NCBI GenBank assembly: GCA_945906725.1
Contig: CAMDRI010000053.1
Coordinates: forward strand, 1-32,609
Origin: Candidatus Kuenenia stuttgartensis
GTDB lineage: Bacteria > Planctomycetota > Planctomycetia > Planctomycetales > Planctomycetaceae
Direction of reading: 5' to 3'
Length of the DNA stretch: 32,609 nt
The first letter of the stretch is position 1, and each line of letters opens with the position of its first letter. The position numbers were made by a program, and so were the translations under genes. Below the pieces are notes generated by a model, which saw only the letters and a program-made list of their open reading frames with translations, ran no database searches and had not been told where the DNA came from. Positions 14,470 to 23,067 of the stretch are shown piece by piece.

Positions 14470-16182
14470 ATGTTTGCGAGTCGTGCTGGAAGAGTAGTGA
14501 CGGTCATCGCGCTGGTCTCTGGCTTGGCAATCCCGACGGATGCTGTGCGAAGTGAAGACGCCGTCTATCAACACGGTGCGGTCGCTGCCGATCATGCGCT
14601 GGCCAGCGAGGTCGGCGTCGAAATTCTCAAACAGGGCGGTAACGTCGTCGATGCGGCGGCGGCAGTCGGCTTCGCACTGTCGGTGCTCCGGCCGGCGAGT
14701 TCCGGCATCGGCGGCGGCGGATTCATGCTGATCTGGGACGCCAAGGAGCAACGCTGCATCGTGCTCGATTACCGAGAGCGAGCACCGCTGCGCGCGACTG
14801 CCGAGATGTTCGCCGTGGGGCATGTTTCCAACGTGCCCCACGCGAGTGTCTGCGGACCGTTGGCCGCCGCCGTTCCGGGACACGTTGCCGGATTGTGCCA
14901 CGCGATCGAGAAGTACGGTCGACTGCCGATCGCGAAGGTTGTTGCGCCGGCGATTCGATTGGCACGTGACGGAGTGCCGGCCGACGCGCATTTCGTCAAG
15001 ACGAGGAAGTCCGCCGTAGCAACATGGTCGAAGTGGCCGAAAGATTTTCGAGACCAGTTCATGGCCTTCCACAATTCGTACCTGTTGACCGGCAAGTCGA
15101 TCAAAGAGGGAGACACGGTGACGTCCCCACAGCTTCCGGCGCTGGAACAGATCGCCGCTCGCGGAGCTGCCGGGTTTTATTCCGGCCCTGTTGCCGAGTC
15201 GCTGTTCGAACTGAGCCGGAAGAACGGCGGGCTGTTCACAGCCGAGGACTTTCGCGACGTGCAACCGGTGCGGCGCGAACCGCTCAAGCTGAGCTATCAC
15301 GGTTACGACGTGCTGACGATGCCACCACCATCGAGCGGCGGAATCGCGATGGTCACGACGCTGCAAATTCTCGAAGAGTTGGACGCCAAGATGCCAAGTT
15401 CTTCGGAAGCGGAGTCCGCTCACCGATTAACCGAAGCCTTCAAGCACGCCTTCGCCGACCGAGCCGAATTCCTCGGCGATGCCGACTTCACCGAGGTGCC
15501 CGTATCAAAGCTCATCAGCCGCGAACACGCTCGTGAACTCGCATCGCGGATTGACCTCAAGCACACGCAGCCAACGAAATCCTACGGACGATTTGCGCCG
15601 GTCAACGATTCGGGGACGACGCACTTTTCAGTCATCGACGCGGACGGCAACGCGGTCGCTTGTACGGAAACCGTCAACACCGAATACGGCAGTTGGATCG
15701 TCGAGCCGAAATTCGGCATCCTGCTCAATAATGAGATGGACGACTTCGCCGCCGTCCCCGGCCAGCCGAATGCATTCGGCCTGATCCAGAGTTCGGCGAA
15801 TGCGATCGCTCCGCGCAAGAAGCCCTTGTCCAGTATGACGCCAACGATCGTGGTGAAGGACGGCAAAGCAGTGTTCGCTCTCGGTGCCGCTGGTGGGCCG
15901 CGAATCATCACGGCCACAACTCAAGTCTTGCTCAATCTGATCCACCGCAACCAGACGCCGGCCGCGGCCGTGCAGGCTCCGCGATTACACCATCAGTGGT
16001 TGCCCGATGTGCTCGATTTGGAACCGCGTCTGCACCGTGACTTGCGCGATCCGCTGACGGCGTTGGGGCACAAGGCGCAAGAACGAAGAGGTAATGCAGT
16101 CACGCAAGCGGTCTCGCGAACGACAGATGGTCTTCGAGCCGGCAGCGACGCACGCAAAGGGGGCCGGCCAGCGGGCTGGTAG
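14470..16182 (+). CDS. ggt: Gamma-glutamyltransferase / glutathione hydrolase
   Basis: The 570-residue protein belongs to the gamma-glutamyltranspeptidase N-terminal-nucleophile hydrolases, which cleave gamma-glutamyl bonds of glutathione and related peptides in the periplasm. A signal peptide is visible (about 1-24, GRVVTVIALVSGLAIP). The N-terminal chain has GGNVVDAAAAVGFAL and GIGGGGFMLIW. Autocleavage is expected before Thr383 in GTTHFSV, which becomes the nucleophile. CTETVNTEYGS and PLSSMTPTIV (oxyanion hole) follow, then GAAGGPRIITATTQ. About nine residues near 116-124 (VGHVSNVPH) are encoded by an in-frame palindrome. ATG 14470 is preferred because it gives a clean signal peptide; ATG 14407 is possible. 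The stop is directly followed by an ATG of the next gene. Confidence 0.9.
   Translation: MFASRAGRVVTVIALVSGLAIPTDAVRSEDAVYQHGAVAADHALASEVGVEILKQGGNVVDAAAAVGFALSVLRPASSGIGGGGFMLIWDAKEQRCIVLDYRERAPLRATAEMFAVGHVSNVPHASVCGPLAAAVPGHVAGLCHAIEKYGRLPIAKVVAPAIRLARDGVPADAHFVKTRKSAVATWSKWPKDFRDQFMAFHNSYLLTGKSIKEGDTVTSPQLPALEQIAARGAAGFYSGPVAESLFELSRKNGGLFTAEDFRDVQPVRREPLKLSYHGYDVLTMPPPSSGGIAMVTTLQILEELDAKMPSSSEAESAHRLTEAFKHAFADRAEFLGDADFTEVPVSKLISREHARELASRIDLKHTQPTKSYGRFAPVNDSGTTHFSVIDADGNAVACTETVNTEYGSWIVEPKFGILLNNEMDDFAAVPGQPNAFGLIQSSANAIAPRKKPLSSMTPTIVVKDGKAVFALGAAGGPRIITATTQVLLNLIHRNQTPAAAVQAPRLHHQWLPDVLDLEPRLHRDLRDPLTALGHKAQERRGNAVTQAVSRTTDGLRAGSDARKGGRPAGW
14815..14841. repeat. In-frame palindrome inside the gamma-glutamyltransferase gene
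   Basis: Twelve-base arms (14815-14826 and 14830-14841) surround three bases, with one G-T wobble. The coded peptide VGHVSNVPH replaces the usual surface loop before the LAAAVPG segment. It belongs to the same general class as 10819-10869 (GGGGCANGTT core). Confidence 0.85.
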
Positions 16183-17097
16183 ATGACGGTCAACGACGCG
16201 CGAAGATTTCAAGAGGAGTGCAAAGTGAAGAGCGCAAAGTGCAGAGTTCAAACTGTAGGCAGACTTGTGTTCTGCACTTTGCACTTTGCACTCTGCACTC
16301 TGCACTTTGCAGTGACTCCCCTGGTTGCTGATCAGCCTGTGCTCGCTGCGAAGTCCGCGGGCATTCCAACAAACCTAGATCCGAGTTGGCTCGAATCGAC
16401 AAAGCATCCGCAGACCGGTTTGCTATCTCGCAACGTTCGACCGGAAGAAGCCGTCGGCTACTTTGCAATTTTGAATCACGCTCGGCAGTTATCGCCGGCC
16501 GAACTCAAATCGGCCGCGATCAGGTTTCAGACGGAACGACTCGCCGCGATCCAGCGTGATCCAAATTTCCGATTCTATTTCCGAAAACCAGACGCCGACT
16601 TTCCGACGTTCGCGGACCTGCACCGCCATCCCGAGGCGTATCACGGACGGGTGGTCACGTTGCGTGGACATCTGCGTCGTCTGATTTCGTCGCCGGCCGG
16701 CGCGAACGCTCACGGCTTGCAACAACTGCATGAGGCGTGGCTGTACGTTGACGGCGCTCAGCAGAATCCGGTCGTCGTCGTCTGTACCGAGTTTCCGCCG
16801 AACATTCCGACCGGCAGTGATATTCTCGTCGACTTCGTGTCTGCGACCGGGTACTTCTTCAAGCGATACGGCTACGAGGATCGCTCCGGGCAGCCGCGAT
16901 TCGCGCCGCTGATTTTGGCTCAGCGGTTGGAGTGGTCTCCGCGACCGACGGGCTCGGACTGGGCGTCCAAAAGGACGATGTTTGGGCTCACGCTGGGAAC
17001 AGCCGCCGTGATTGCAGGCGGGTTGTGGCTGGCGTCGCGATCTCGTCGGGGGACCGGACGTGGGCGTCCGGTCTACGATTCTCAATCGGTCGAGTGA
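16183..17097 (+). CDS. Membrane-anchored protein of unknown function with repeat-encoded signal segment
   Basis: The product is 304 residues from ATG 16183, which directly follows the ggt stop. A GTG at 16225 may be the real start, because AAGAGGAG at 16211-16218 lies seven bases upstream. That start would give a normal signal peptide: a basic N-region (KSAKCR) and then the hydrophobic LVFCTLHFALCTLHFAVTPLVA. The hydrophobic part is encoded by the heptamer array at 16216-16311. The mature part has a globular domain (about 125-250) with YHGRVVTLRGHLRRL, VVVVCTEFPPNIPTG and GYFFKRYGYE, possibly an OB-like beta barrel. A C-terminal helix (about 268-287) is followed by Arg-rich residues. I recognise no named family. 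Confidence 0.65.
   Translation: MTVNDARRFQEECKVKSAKCRVQTVGRLVFCTLHFALCTLHFAVTPLVADQPVLAAKSAGIPTNLDPSWLESTKHPQTGLLSRNVRPEEAVGYFAILNHARQLSPAELKSAAIRFQTERLAAIQRDPNFRFYFRKPDADFPTFADLHRHPEAYHGRVVTLRGHLRRLISSPAGANAHGLQQLHEAWLYVDGAQQNPVVVVCTEFPPNIPTGSDILVDFVSATGYFFKRYGYEDRSGQPRFAPLILAQRLEWSPRPTGSDWASKRTMFGLTLGTAAVIAGGLWLASRSRRGTGRGRPVYDSQSVE
16216..16311. repeat. Inverted array of heptamers encoding a signal-peptide core
   Basis: Five degenerate heptamers of the RAGTGCA type (16216-16250) are followed by a 22-base spacer and five and a half heptamers of the complementary TGCACTY type (16273-16311). The two halves can pair, so the array is both tandem and palindromic. It lies at the start of the coding region of the 304-residue protein. 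Confidence 0.85.
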
Positions 17098-17139
17098 ATG
17101 TGACCCGCGCGACTGCTGCGAACGGCATGTGCTGAATGG

Positions 17140-17168
17140 CCGGCAAGGCTTCTCACAAGACTTGCCGG
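17140..17168 (+). terminator. Hairpin downstream of the 304-residue protein gene
   Basis: CCGGCAAG (17140-17147) and CTTGCCGG (17161-17168) form an eight-base stem with a 13-base loop, 43 bases after the stop at 17097. No T-run follows, so termination is possible but unproven. The remaining bases to 17320 hold no gene and probably contain the promoter of the next gene. Confidence 0.4.
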
Positions 17169-17320
17169 ATCGGTGGAAGGAGCCGTCGAAGTGCGGCGAT
17201 TCTGGCCGGTTCGAGCAAGTTTCTGTTGAATTCCGTGCGATGAGAGGCGATAAGGTTAATCGTCGCCGTCACGGTGCCTTCCCGTTCCGGCCCCATTGTC
17301 TCTCGTAAAGGAACAAGCAC

Positions 17321-18205
17321 ATGTTTTCTCGTTGGCGTCCCTGGGCTTTGGTTGGTGCGCTGGCGGTGAGCTTGGTGGCTCCCGGAATTTCAGCGGACTC
17401 GAAGAAGGAAACCAAACGGAAAGTCATTCCGGCACAAAAGGTTGACGAGTCGCTGGATCACCTCGACGTGTTCGAGGGGATCGAAAAGGGTGTGCTCGAC
17501 GTGAAGATGATTCCCAAGGATGCGATGGGCGGCAACATGCTCATCGAGAACAAAGGGGACAAGCCGCTCAACGTAGACTTCCCGGGGGCGTTCATCGGCA
17601 AGCAAGTGCTGAAGCAGTTCGGCGGCGGTGGCCAACAAGGGGGCGGTGGTGGCGGTCAGCAAGGTGGTGGTGGCGGTGGCCAGCAGCAAGGTGGCGGCGG
17701 CGGTGGTGGCCAGCAGGGTGGAGGTGGTGGCTTCGGTGGCGGTGGTCAACAAGGTGGCGGTGGCGGTGGCGGCGGATTCTTCTCCGTGCCTGCCGACAAA
17801 GTTGTACGCGTCACGTATCGTTCGGTCTGTCTCGAACATGGGAAGGCAGAGCCCACATCACGAATGACCTATCGCATCGCCAAAGTCGAGGAGTTCAGCA
17901 GCGACCCAGTCTTAACGGAAATTCTGGGGATGGTGTCCGATGGAAAACTCGATCCGCAAGCCGGTCAAGCCGCGACTTGGCATCTCACGGACAAGATGAG
18001 CTGGGAGCAACTCGAGGCGAAGTCGATTCCGCACATCGGGCGTCCCGCGTCGCCGTACTTCTCGGCCGAGACTCTGGCTCGTGCGAAGAATATCCACGTC
18101 ACGGCGGTGGCTCGTGTGAAAGAGCGTGAAGAGAATTCCGGCAAGTCGGCGGTCGCTTCGGCCAAGAACAGCCGTGCCACCTCCGCGACGGTGAAACGCG
18201 ACTAA
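17321..18205 (+). CDS. Secreted protein with Gly/Gln-rich low-complexity block
   Basis: The 294-residue protein has a signal peptide (about 1-25, WALVGALAVSLVAPGISA). Residues 26-99 form a conserved-looking domain (LDHLDVFEGIEKGVLDVKMIPKD). Residues 100-153 are almost only Gly and Gln, as runs of GG-QQ-GGGGGG. The C-terminal part (about 154-294) has YRSVCLEHGKAEPTSRMTYRI and a lysine/serine/alanine-rich tail. The layout suggests two globular parts joined by a flexible linker, outside the cytoplasm. AAAGGA at 17308-17313 is a good ribosome binding site for ATG 17321. I know of similar planctomycete hypothetical proteins but no function. Confidence 0.7.
   Translation: MFSRWRPWALVGALAVSLVAPGISADSKKETKRKVIPAQKVDESLDHLDVFEGIEKGVLDVKMIPKDAMGGNMLIENKGDKPLNVDFPGAFIGKQVLKQFGGGGQQGGGGGGQQGGGGGGQQQGGGGGGGQQGGGGGFGGGGQQGGGGGGGGFFSVPADKVVRVTYRSVCLEHGKAEPTSRMTYRIAKVEEFSSDPVLTEILGMVSDGKLDPQAGQAATWHLTDKMSWEQLEAKSIPHIGRPASPYFSAETLARAKNIHVTAVARVKEREENSGKSAVASAKNSRATSATVKRD
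17621..17780 (+). repeat. GGT/GGC-CAG/CAA simple-sequence block
   Basis: About 160 bases are dominated by GGT/GGC and CAA/CAG codons. The repeat unit is a multiple of three, so length changes would preserve the reading frame and vary the linker of the secreted protein. Confidence 0.85.
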
Positions 18206-18210
18206 TTCGT

Positions 18211-18273
18211 GGCGGGTTTGCACAACCTGCCCGGACGAAGGACAGTTCCAGACAGGCAGGTTGCAAACCTGCC
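18211..18273. repeat. Intergenic palindrome pair related to the halogenase insert
   Basis: Two hairpins, GGCGGGTT...AACCTGCC (18211-18231, one mismatch) and GGCAGGTT-3 bases-AACCTGCC (18255-18273), share the AACCTGCC core of 10819-10869. The outer parts also match as an inverted pair (CGTGG... and ...CCACG). The element follows a stop at 18205 and may act as a terminator. The remaining bases to 18425 hold no gene. Confidence 0.75.
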
Positions 18274-18425
18274 CCACGGCACTCGGCAAGGGACTCACAT
18301 TCGTGAGTCCCTTTGCATTTCACGAGCAGACTTTCGCCAGCCACCGCCTCTCGGCAGAATGTTGTCCGTTCCCGCCCCGCCTCCTCAGACGATCTCACCC
18401 CGACTGCTTCCCGGAGACCTGGTCC

Positions 18426-21400
18426 ATGACTCCGCGATTTCTGTTTCTCGCGACGATGGTTGTCGTGGCGACATCGTTCACGCTGGCCGCTGACAAACTG
18501 CCTCCGCCGGCTGACCGCAAGATCGACTTCGCGAAGGATGTCCGCCCGCTTTTGGAAAAACATTGCTGGGGCTGTCACGGCGTGAAGAAGCAAGAATCGG
18601 GATTGCGTTTGGATAGCCGCGATGCCCTGTTGCGTGGCGGCGATATCGGTCGGGTGATCGCGGCCGGTGACAGTGAACGGAGCCGTCTGATCGTGCTCGT
18701 TTCGGGGACGGACCCCCAAACGGTGATGCCGCCCGATGGTCCACAACTCAAACCGCATGAGGTCGGCATTCTCCGAGCATGGATTGACCAAGGCTGCGTC
18801 TGGCCGGCAGACGAGTCGCCAAAGTCGGAAGTCAAAAACACGCATTGGTCGTATCAACCGATTCGTGACGTCGCGCCCCCAGTCGTGAAGAAGGGTGACT
18901 GGGTGCGCAATCCGATTGATCAATTTGTGCTGGCCGAGTTGGAGAAACGCGGCATCGCGCCGTCTCCGGAAGCGGATCGTTACACACTGATCCGGCGATT
19001 GAATTTGGATCTGCTCGGCCTGTTGCCGACGATCGAAGAAGTCGATGGGTTCGTGAAAGACTCGCGGCCGAATGCCTACGAGATGCTGGTCGATCGGCTG
19101 CTCAAGTCACCGCACTTCGGAGAACGCTGGGGCCGGCATTGGCTGGACATGGCCCGCTACGCCGACAGCGATGGCTACGAAAAAGACAACCCGCGTCCCG
19201 ATGCCTATCGCTGGCGCGATTGGGTCATCGAGGCGATCAACAACGACCTGCCGTTCGATCAGTTCACGATTGAGCAAGTCGCCGGTGACTTGCTGCCGAA
19301 CTCGACGGCGATGCAAAGACTCGCGACTGCGTTTCATCGGCAGACGCTGACGAACACCGAAGGGGGCACGGACAAAGAGCAGTGGCGAGTCGAAGCCTGC
19401 TTCGACCGCACGGAAACGACTGGCGCGGTCTGGTTGGGGCTGACCGTCGGCTGTGCTCGCTGCCACTCACACAAATACGACGCGATCAGCCAGCGCGAGT
19501 ACTATCAGCTTTTCGCCGCGTTCAACAATGGCGACGAGGAGACGAGCATCGTCCCAAAGTCACCTGAAGAGGTCGCCGCGTATGCAAAAGCCAAGGCCGC
19601 GCACGATGCCGAGGTCGCTGACGTCACCGTCAAACTGCGAGCCGAACAAGCGAAGCTCGGCGAGGCGCTCGCGGCCTGGGAGGCCAAGGCGCAAGCGGCG
19701 CTTGCGGAATCGACCGCGAAGCCGTTGAAGCTGCACGCTCTGGACGATCTGAAAGTCGAAAGCGACGGCAATGTGACATTCGCTTCTCAAAAGGATGGCT
19801 CGTTCTTGGCGAGTGGTGCGAATCCGAACTCTGCGACCTACACGATCAGTGGCAAGACAACGGTTGCTGGAGTGACAGCGCTGCGTCTGGACGTGCTGCC
19901 GGATAACTCGCTGCCAGCGAAAGGGCCGGGCCGAGTCGCTCACGGCAACTTCGTGCTCAGTGAGATGATCGTCGAAGTCTCGCCGACCGCCGATTTCGCG
20001 AACGCCCGCAAGCTGGAGTTCGCCGGCGCGAAGGCGGACTTCGAGCAAGCCGACAAGCCGTGGCGAGCCGCCGACGTCATTGACGGCAAAGAGGACAGCG
20101 GCTGGGCCATCGCGCCGCAGTACGGCAAAGAACATTGGGCGATCTTCGGCCTGAATGAGCCGCTGGTGGTCGATGGCTCGGTGTTTGTCCGCGTGCAACT
20201 CCGCCAGTTGTACGGGAAGCAACACACGATCGGCCGGTTCAAGCTCTCGCTGCAAACGGGCATTGAGCCGTCGATCACGTTGCCGGAAAACATCCAGAAG
20301 CTGCTCGCGGTCAAATCCGCCCAGCGATCCGCCGAGCAGCAACAACAACTGCTCGACTACTACTCCAGCCTCGATGCGGCCACCAAAACTTTGTTCATGC
20401 AACTCGATGATCTCAAAAAGAAAGAGCCTCCGAAGCCGGAACTGACCGTGCGTGTCATCACTCAGCGAGTCAACGATCCGCGCCAAACGTTCGTACTCAA
20501 GCGAGGTGAATTCCTGGACCCGATCAAGGAACTGGAGGTCGTCCCGGCTGCGTTCTCCACCCTCCCGCCAATGAAAGCGCGTGACGAAAAATCGAAAGCT
20601 GACCGGCTCGATCTCGCCCGCTGGCTGGTCTCGCCCGACAACCCGCTGACTCCGCGAGTGACGGTCAATCACATTTGGCGGCAACTCTTCGGTCGCGGAC
20701 TCGTCGCCTCGGTCAACGACTTCGGAGTCAAAGGCGAGAAGCCGTCGCATCCGGAATTGCTCGATTGGTTGGCGAGTACGTTTCAAGAGGGGGAGAAGGG
20801 GAGAGGGGGAGAGGGGGAGAAAACTCCTTGGTCGCGCAAAGCACTCATCAAATTGATCGTCACGTCCGCGACGTATCGGCAAGCCTCGCGGCATCGCGCG
20901 GAGTTGCTCGAAGTCGATCCGCAGAACACGCTGCTCGCCAGACAGAATCGTTTGCGAGTCGAAGCCGAGATCGTCCGCGACCTCAGCCTCGATGTTGCCG
21001 GTTTACTGTCCAGAAAGATTGGCGGACCGAGCGTCTTCCCCGCGCTACCGGCCGGCATCACAGACCTCAGCTACGCCGGCAACTTCAAATGGACGAACAG
21101 CAGCGGTGAGGACCGAAACCGCCGCGGCATGTACACGTTCTTCAAGCGAACCGCTCCGCATCCGAACCTCACGACGTTTGATTGCCCCGACGCCAACCTG
21201 ACCTGCGTCGAACGCCGAGCCTCAAACACGCCGCTGCAAGCGCTCATCACGCTCAACAACGAAACTTTTTTGGAAGCTTCGCAAGCGTTCGTGAAACGGC
21301 TACAGGCTCAACCTGCGACCGATGACAACGCGCGGCTGACTCAAGCCGTCCGTCTTTGCCTCGCCCGATCACCGAGCGACCGCGAACTCCACCATTTGAC

Positions 21401-21566
21401 CCAACTGCTGACCGCGAATCGCGAGTTTTATCAAGCTCACCAGGACGACGCCAAAAAACTCAACGGCTCGGTCGAGATCAGTGGTGCTTCACCAGACGAG
21501 ACTGCGGCCTGGATCGCGACCGCTCGAATCCTTTTGAATCTCGACGAATTCATCACACGGGAGTAA
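18426..21566 (+). CDS. PSCyt1-DUF1549-DUF1553 planctomycete cytochrome-like protein
   Basis: The 1046-residue exported protein has a signal peptide (about 1-21). Its PSCyt1 cytochrome c-like domain carries the heme motif CWGCH (Cys47, Cys50, His51) and TVMPPDGP. The DUF1549 domain (about 160-390) has SPHFGERWGRHWLDMARYADSDGYE and a second CxxCH (CARCHSHKYD, about 342). A beta-rich insert (about 430-620) is followed by DUF1553 (about 700-1020) with RVTVNHIWRQLFGRGLV, VTSATYRQAS and TPLQALITLNNETFLEA. About twelve residues near 788-800 come from an octamer purine repeat. ATG 18426 has GGAG about ten bases upstream and opens the signal peptide. It is followed after five bases by the DUF1501 gene. 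Function is unproven; redox-linked polysaccharide breakdown has been proposed for the family. Confidence 0.9.
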   Translation: MTPRFLFLATMVVVATSFTLAADKLPPPADRKIDFAKDVRPLLEKHCWGCHGVKKQESGLRLDSRDALLRGGDIGRVIAAGDSERSRLIVLVSGTDPQTVMPPDGPQLKPHEVGILRAWIDQGCVWPADESPKSEVKNTHWSYQPIRDVAPPVVKKGDWVRNPIDQFVLAELEKRGIAPSPEADRYTLIRRLNLDLLGLLPTIEEVDGFVKDSRPNAYEMLVDRLLKSPHFGERWGRHWLDMARYADSDGYEKDNPRPDAYRWRDWVIEAINNDLPFDQFTIEQVAGDLLPNSTAMQRLATAFHRQTLTNTEGGTDKEQWRVEACFDRTETTGAVWLGLTVGCARCHSHKYDAISQREYYQLFAAFNNGDEETSIVPKSPEEVAAYAKAKAAHDAEVADVTVKLRAEQAKLGEALAAWEAKAQAALAESTAKPLKLHALDDLKVESDGNVTFASQKDGSFLASGANPNSATYTISGKTTVAGVTALRLDVLPDNSLPAKGPGRVAHGNFVLSEMIVEVSPTADFANARKLEFAGAKADFEQADKPWRAADVIDGKEDSGWAIAPQYGKEHWAIFGLNEPLVVDGSVFVRVQLRQLYGKQHTIGRFKLSLQTGIEPSITLPENIQKLLAVKSAQRSAEQQQQLLDYYSSLDAATKTLFMQLDDLKKKEPPKPELTVRVITQRVNDPRQTFVLKRGEFLDPIKELEVVPAAFSTLPPMKARDEKSKADRLDLARWLVSPDNPLTPRVTVNHIWRQLFGRGLVASVNDFGVKGEKPSHPELLDWLASTFQEGEKGRGGEGEKTPWSRKALIKLIVTSATYRQASRHRAELLEVDPQNTLLARQNRLRVEAEIVRDLSLDVAGLLSRKIGGPSVFPALPAGITDLSYAGNFKWTNSSGEDRNRRGMYTFFKRTAPHPNLTTFDCPDANLTCVERRASNTPLQALITLNNETFLEASQAFVKRLQAQPATDDNARLTQAVRLCLARSPSDRELHHLTQLLTANREFYQAHQDDAKKLNGSVEISGASPDETAAWIATARILLNLDEFITRE
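20787..20823 (+). repeat. Purine octamer repeat inside the DUF1553 domain
   Basis: Four tandem GARGGGGA octamers (20787-20818) are followed by GAAAA. They encode EGEKGRGGEGEK between the LLDWLAS and SRKALIKLIV segments, where most DUF1553 proteins have only a few residues. The frame is kept. Confidence 0.8.
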
Positions 21567-21571
21567 CTGGC

Positions 21572-23047
21572 ATGACTCCGTTTCTGGATCACATCGAACG
21601 CACTCGGCGCGATTTTCTGACCTCCTCCGCTTGTGGCCTGGGGGGGGCTGCGCTGAGTGCGATGCTCTCGAACGATGGCGTTCTAGCCGCTGACTCTGCC
21701 GCGAATCCGTTGGCGATCAAGCCGCCGGCGTTTGCTCCGAAGGCGAAAAACTGCATTTTCCTGTTTCAGGCGGCCGCTCCGTCGCATCTGGATTTGTACG
21801 ACCCGAAGCCGAAGCTCAACGAGTTGGACGGCAAGCCGTTGCCCGCCTCGATGCTGGAGAAAGTTCGATTCGCGTTCATCAAGAAAGAGGGTGCGGTGCT
21901 GATGGGCTCGCCGCGCAAGTGGACCAAGCACGGCGAGTGCGGCACGGAGTTCTCGGAATTCGTGCCGAACATCGCGACGTGCGCCGACGACATCCTGATG
22001 ATCCGCTCGATGTATTCCGAGCAGTTCAATCATCACCCCGGCCAACTGCTGCTGAGCTGCGGCCGAGCGACGTTCGGCTTGCCGAGCATCGGCTCCTGGC
22101 TGACCTATGGCTTGGGCAGCGAGTCGCAAAACCTACCTGGCTACGTCGTGCTGAATAGCGGCCGTGGCTCAAGTGGCGGAGCGTCGCTGTGGAACAACGG
22201 CTTCCTGCCGTCGTATTATGCGGGGGTGGTGTTCCGAAATCAGGGCGAGGCGGTCCTGAACTTGTCGAATCCCAGCGGCCTGCCAGCGGAGCTGCAACGA
22301 CGCGGACTCGACACGCTCAAGTCGCTCAACGAGAACCGACTCTCGGAGATTCACGATCCGGAAATCGCATCGCGCATCGCCAGCTACGAACTCGCGTTTC
22401 GGATGCAGTCCGCCGCGCCGGAGTTGATTGATCTCAATAGTGAATCGAAGCCGACTCTCGACGCTTACGGCATCGACCGCGCCCAGCATCCGCAAGCGAC
22501 CGGGCGCGGCAATGTGCTCGACGCACATCTCTCGTTCCCACGCAACTGTCTCCTCGCGCGGCGACTGGTCGAGCGCGGCGTCCGCTTTGTGAACATCATC
22601 TATGAGGCTTGGGACCAGCACAGCAATCTTGAAGGCGACCTGCGGTACAACTCCTGGGTGGTCGATCAGCCGATCGCCGCGCTCATCAAAGACCTCAAGC
22701 AGCGCGGCTTGTTCGACAGCACGCTGATCGTCTGGGGAGCCGAGTTCGGCCGCACGCCTCTTGGAGAGAATCGCGTGCCGGGAACGCCGCCATCGGGACG
22801 CGACCACCACCCATTCTCATTCACGCTGTGGATGGCCGGTGGCGGCATCAAGGGAGGCCAAGTCTACGGCGAATCCGACGAGATCGGCTGGGGCGTTGCC
22901 AAAGACCCTGTCCACGTCAACGACTTCCATGCCACGCTGCTGCACCTGTTCGGCCTCGACCACTTGAAACTGACGCACCGTTCTCAAGGCCGCGACTTCC
23001 GCCTGACCGACGTCGGCGGCAAGGTCATCGACCGTTGGTTGGCGTGA
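21572..23047 (+). CDS. DUF1501 family protein with Tat signal
   Basis: The 491-residue protein starts with a twin-arginine signal (RTRRDFLTSSACGLGGAAL, about 10-28), so it is exported folded. DUF1501 is a sulfatase-like/alkaline-phosphatase-superfamily group. Visible family segments are FLFQAAAPSHLDLYDPKP (about 67-84), MIRSMYSEQFNHHPGQ, LARRLVERGVRFVNI, VWGAEFGRTP and GRDHHPFSFTLWMAGGGIKGG. The GRDHHP histidines and EFGRTP region fit the metal-site part. It lies five bases downstream of the DUF1553 gene and almost always pairs with such genes in planctomycetes. The two proteins probably act together in the periplasm. Substrate is unknown. Confidence 0.9.
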   Translation: MTPFLDHIERTRRDFLTSSACGLGGAALSAMLSNDGVLAADSAANPLAIKPPAFAPKAKNCIFLFQAAAPSHLDLYDPKPKLNELDGKPLPASMLEKVRFAFIKKEGAVLMGSPRKWTKHGECGTEFSEFVPNIATCADDILMIRSMYSEQFNHHPGQLLLSCGRATFGLPSIGSWLTYGLGSESQNLPGYVVLNSGRGSSGGASLWNNGFLPSYYAGVVFRNQGEAVLNLSNPSGLPAELQRRGLDTLKSLNENRLSEIHDPEIASRIASYELAFRMQSAAPELIDLNSESKPTLDAYGIDRAQHPQATGRGNVLDAHLSFPRNCLLARRLVERGVRFVNIIYEAWDQHSNLEGDLRYNSWVVDQPIAALIKDLKQRGLFDSTLIVWGAEFGRTPLGENRVPGTPPSGRDHHPFSFTLWMAGGGIKGGQVYGESDEIGWGVAKDPVHVNDFHATLLHLFGLDHLKLTHRSQGRDFRLTDVGGKVIDRWLA

Positions 23048-23067
23048 CCGGTCCTAAGGAGGATGAG

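Noticed and set aside
19560-20894. 444-residue minus-strand frame
   Set aside because: It is a shadow of the DUF1549/DUF1553 gene, Arg/Leu-rich with no domain signature.
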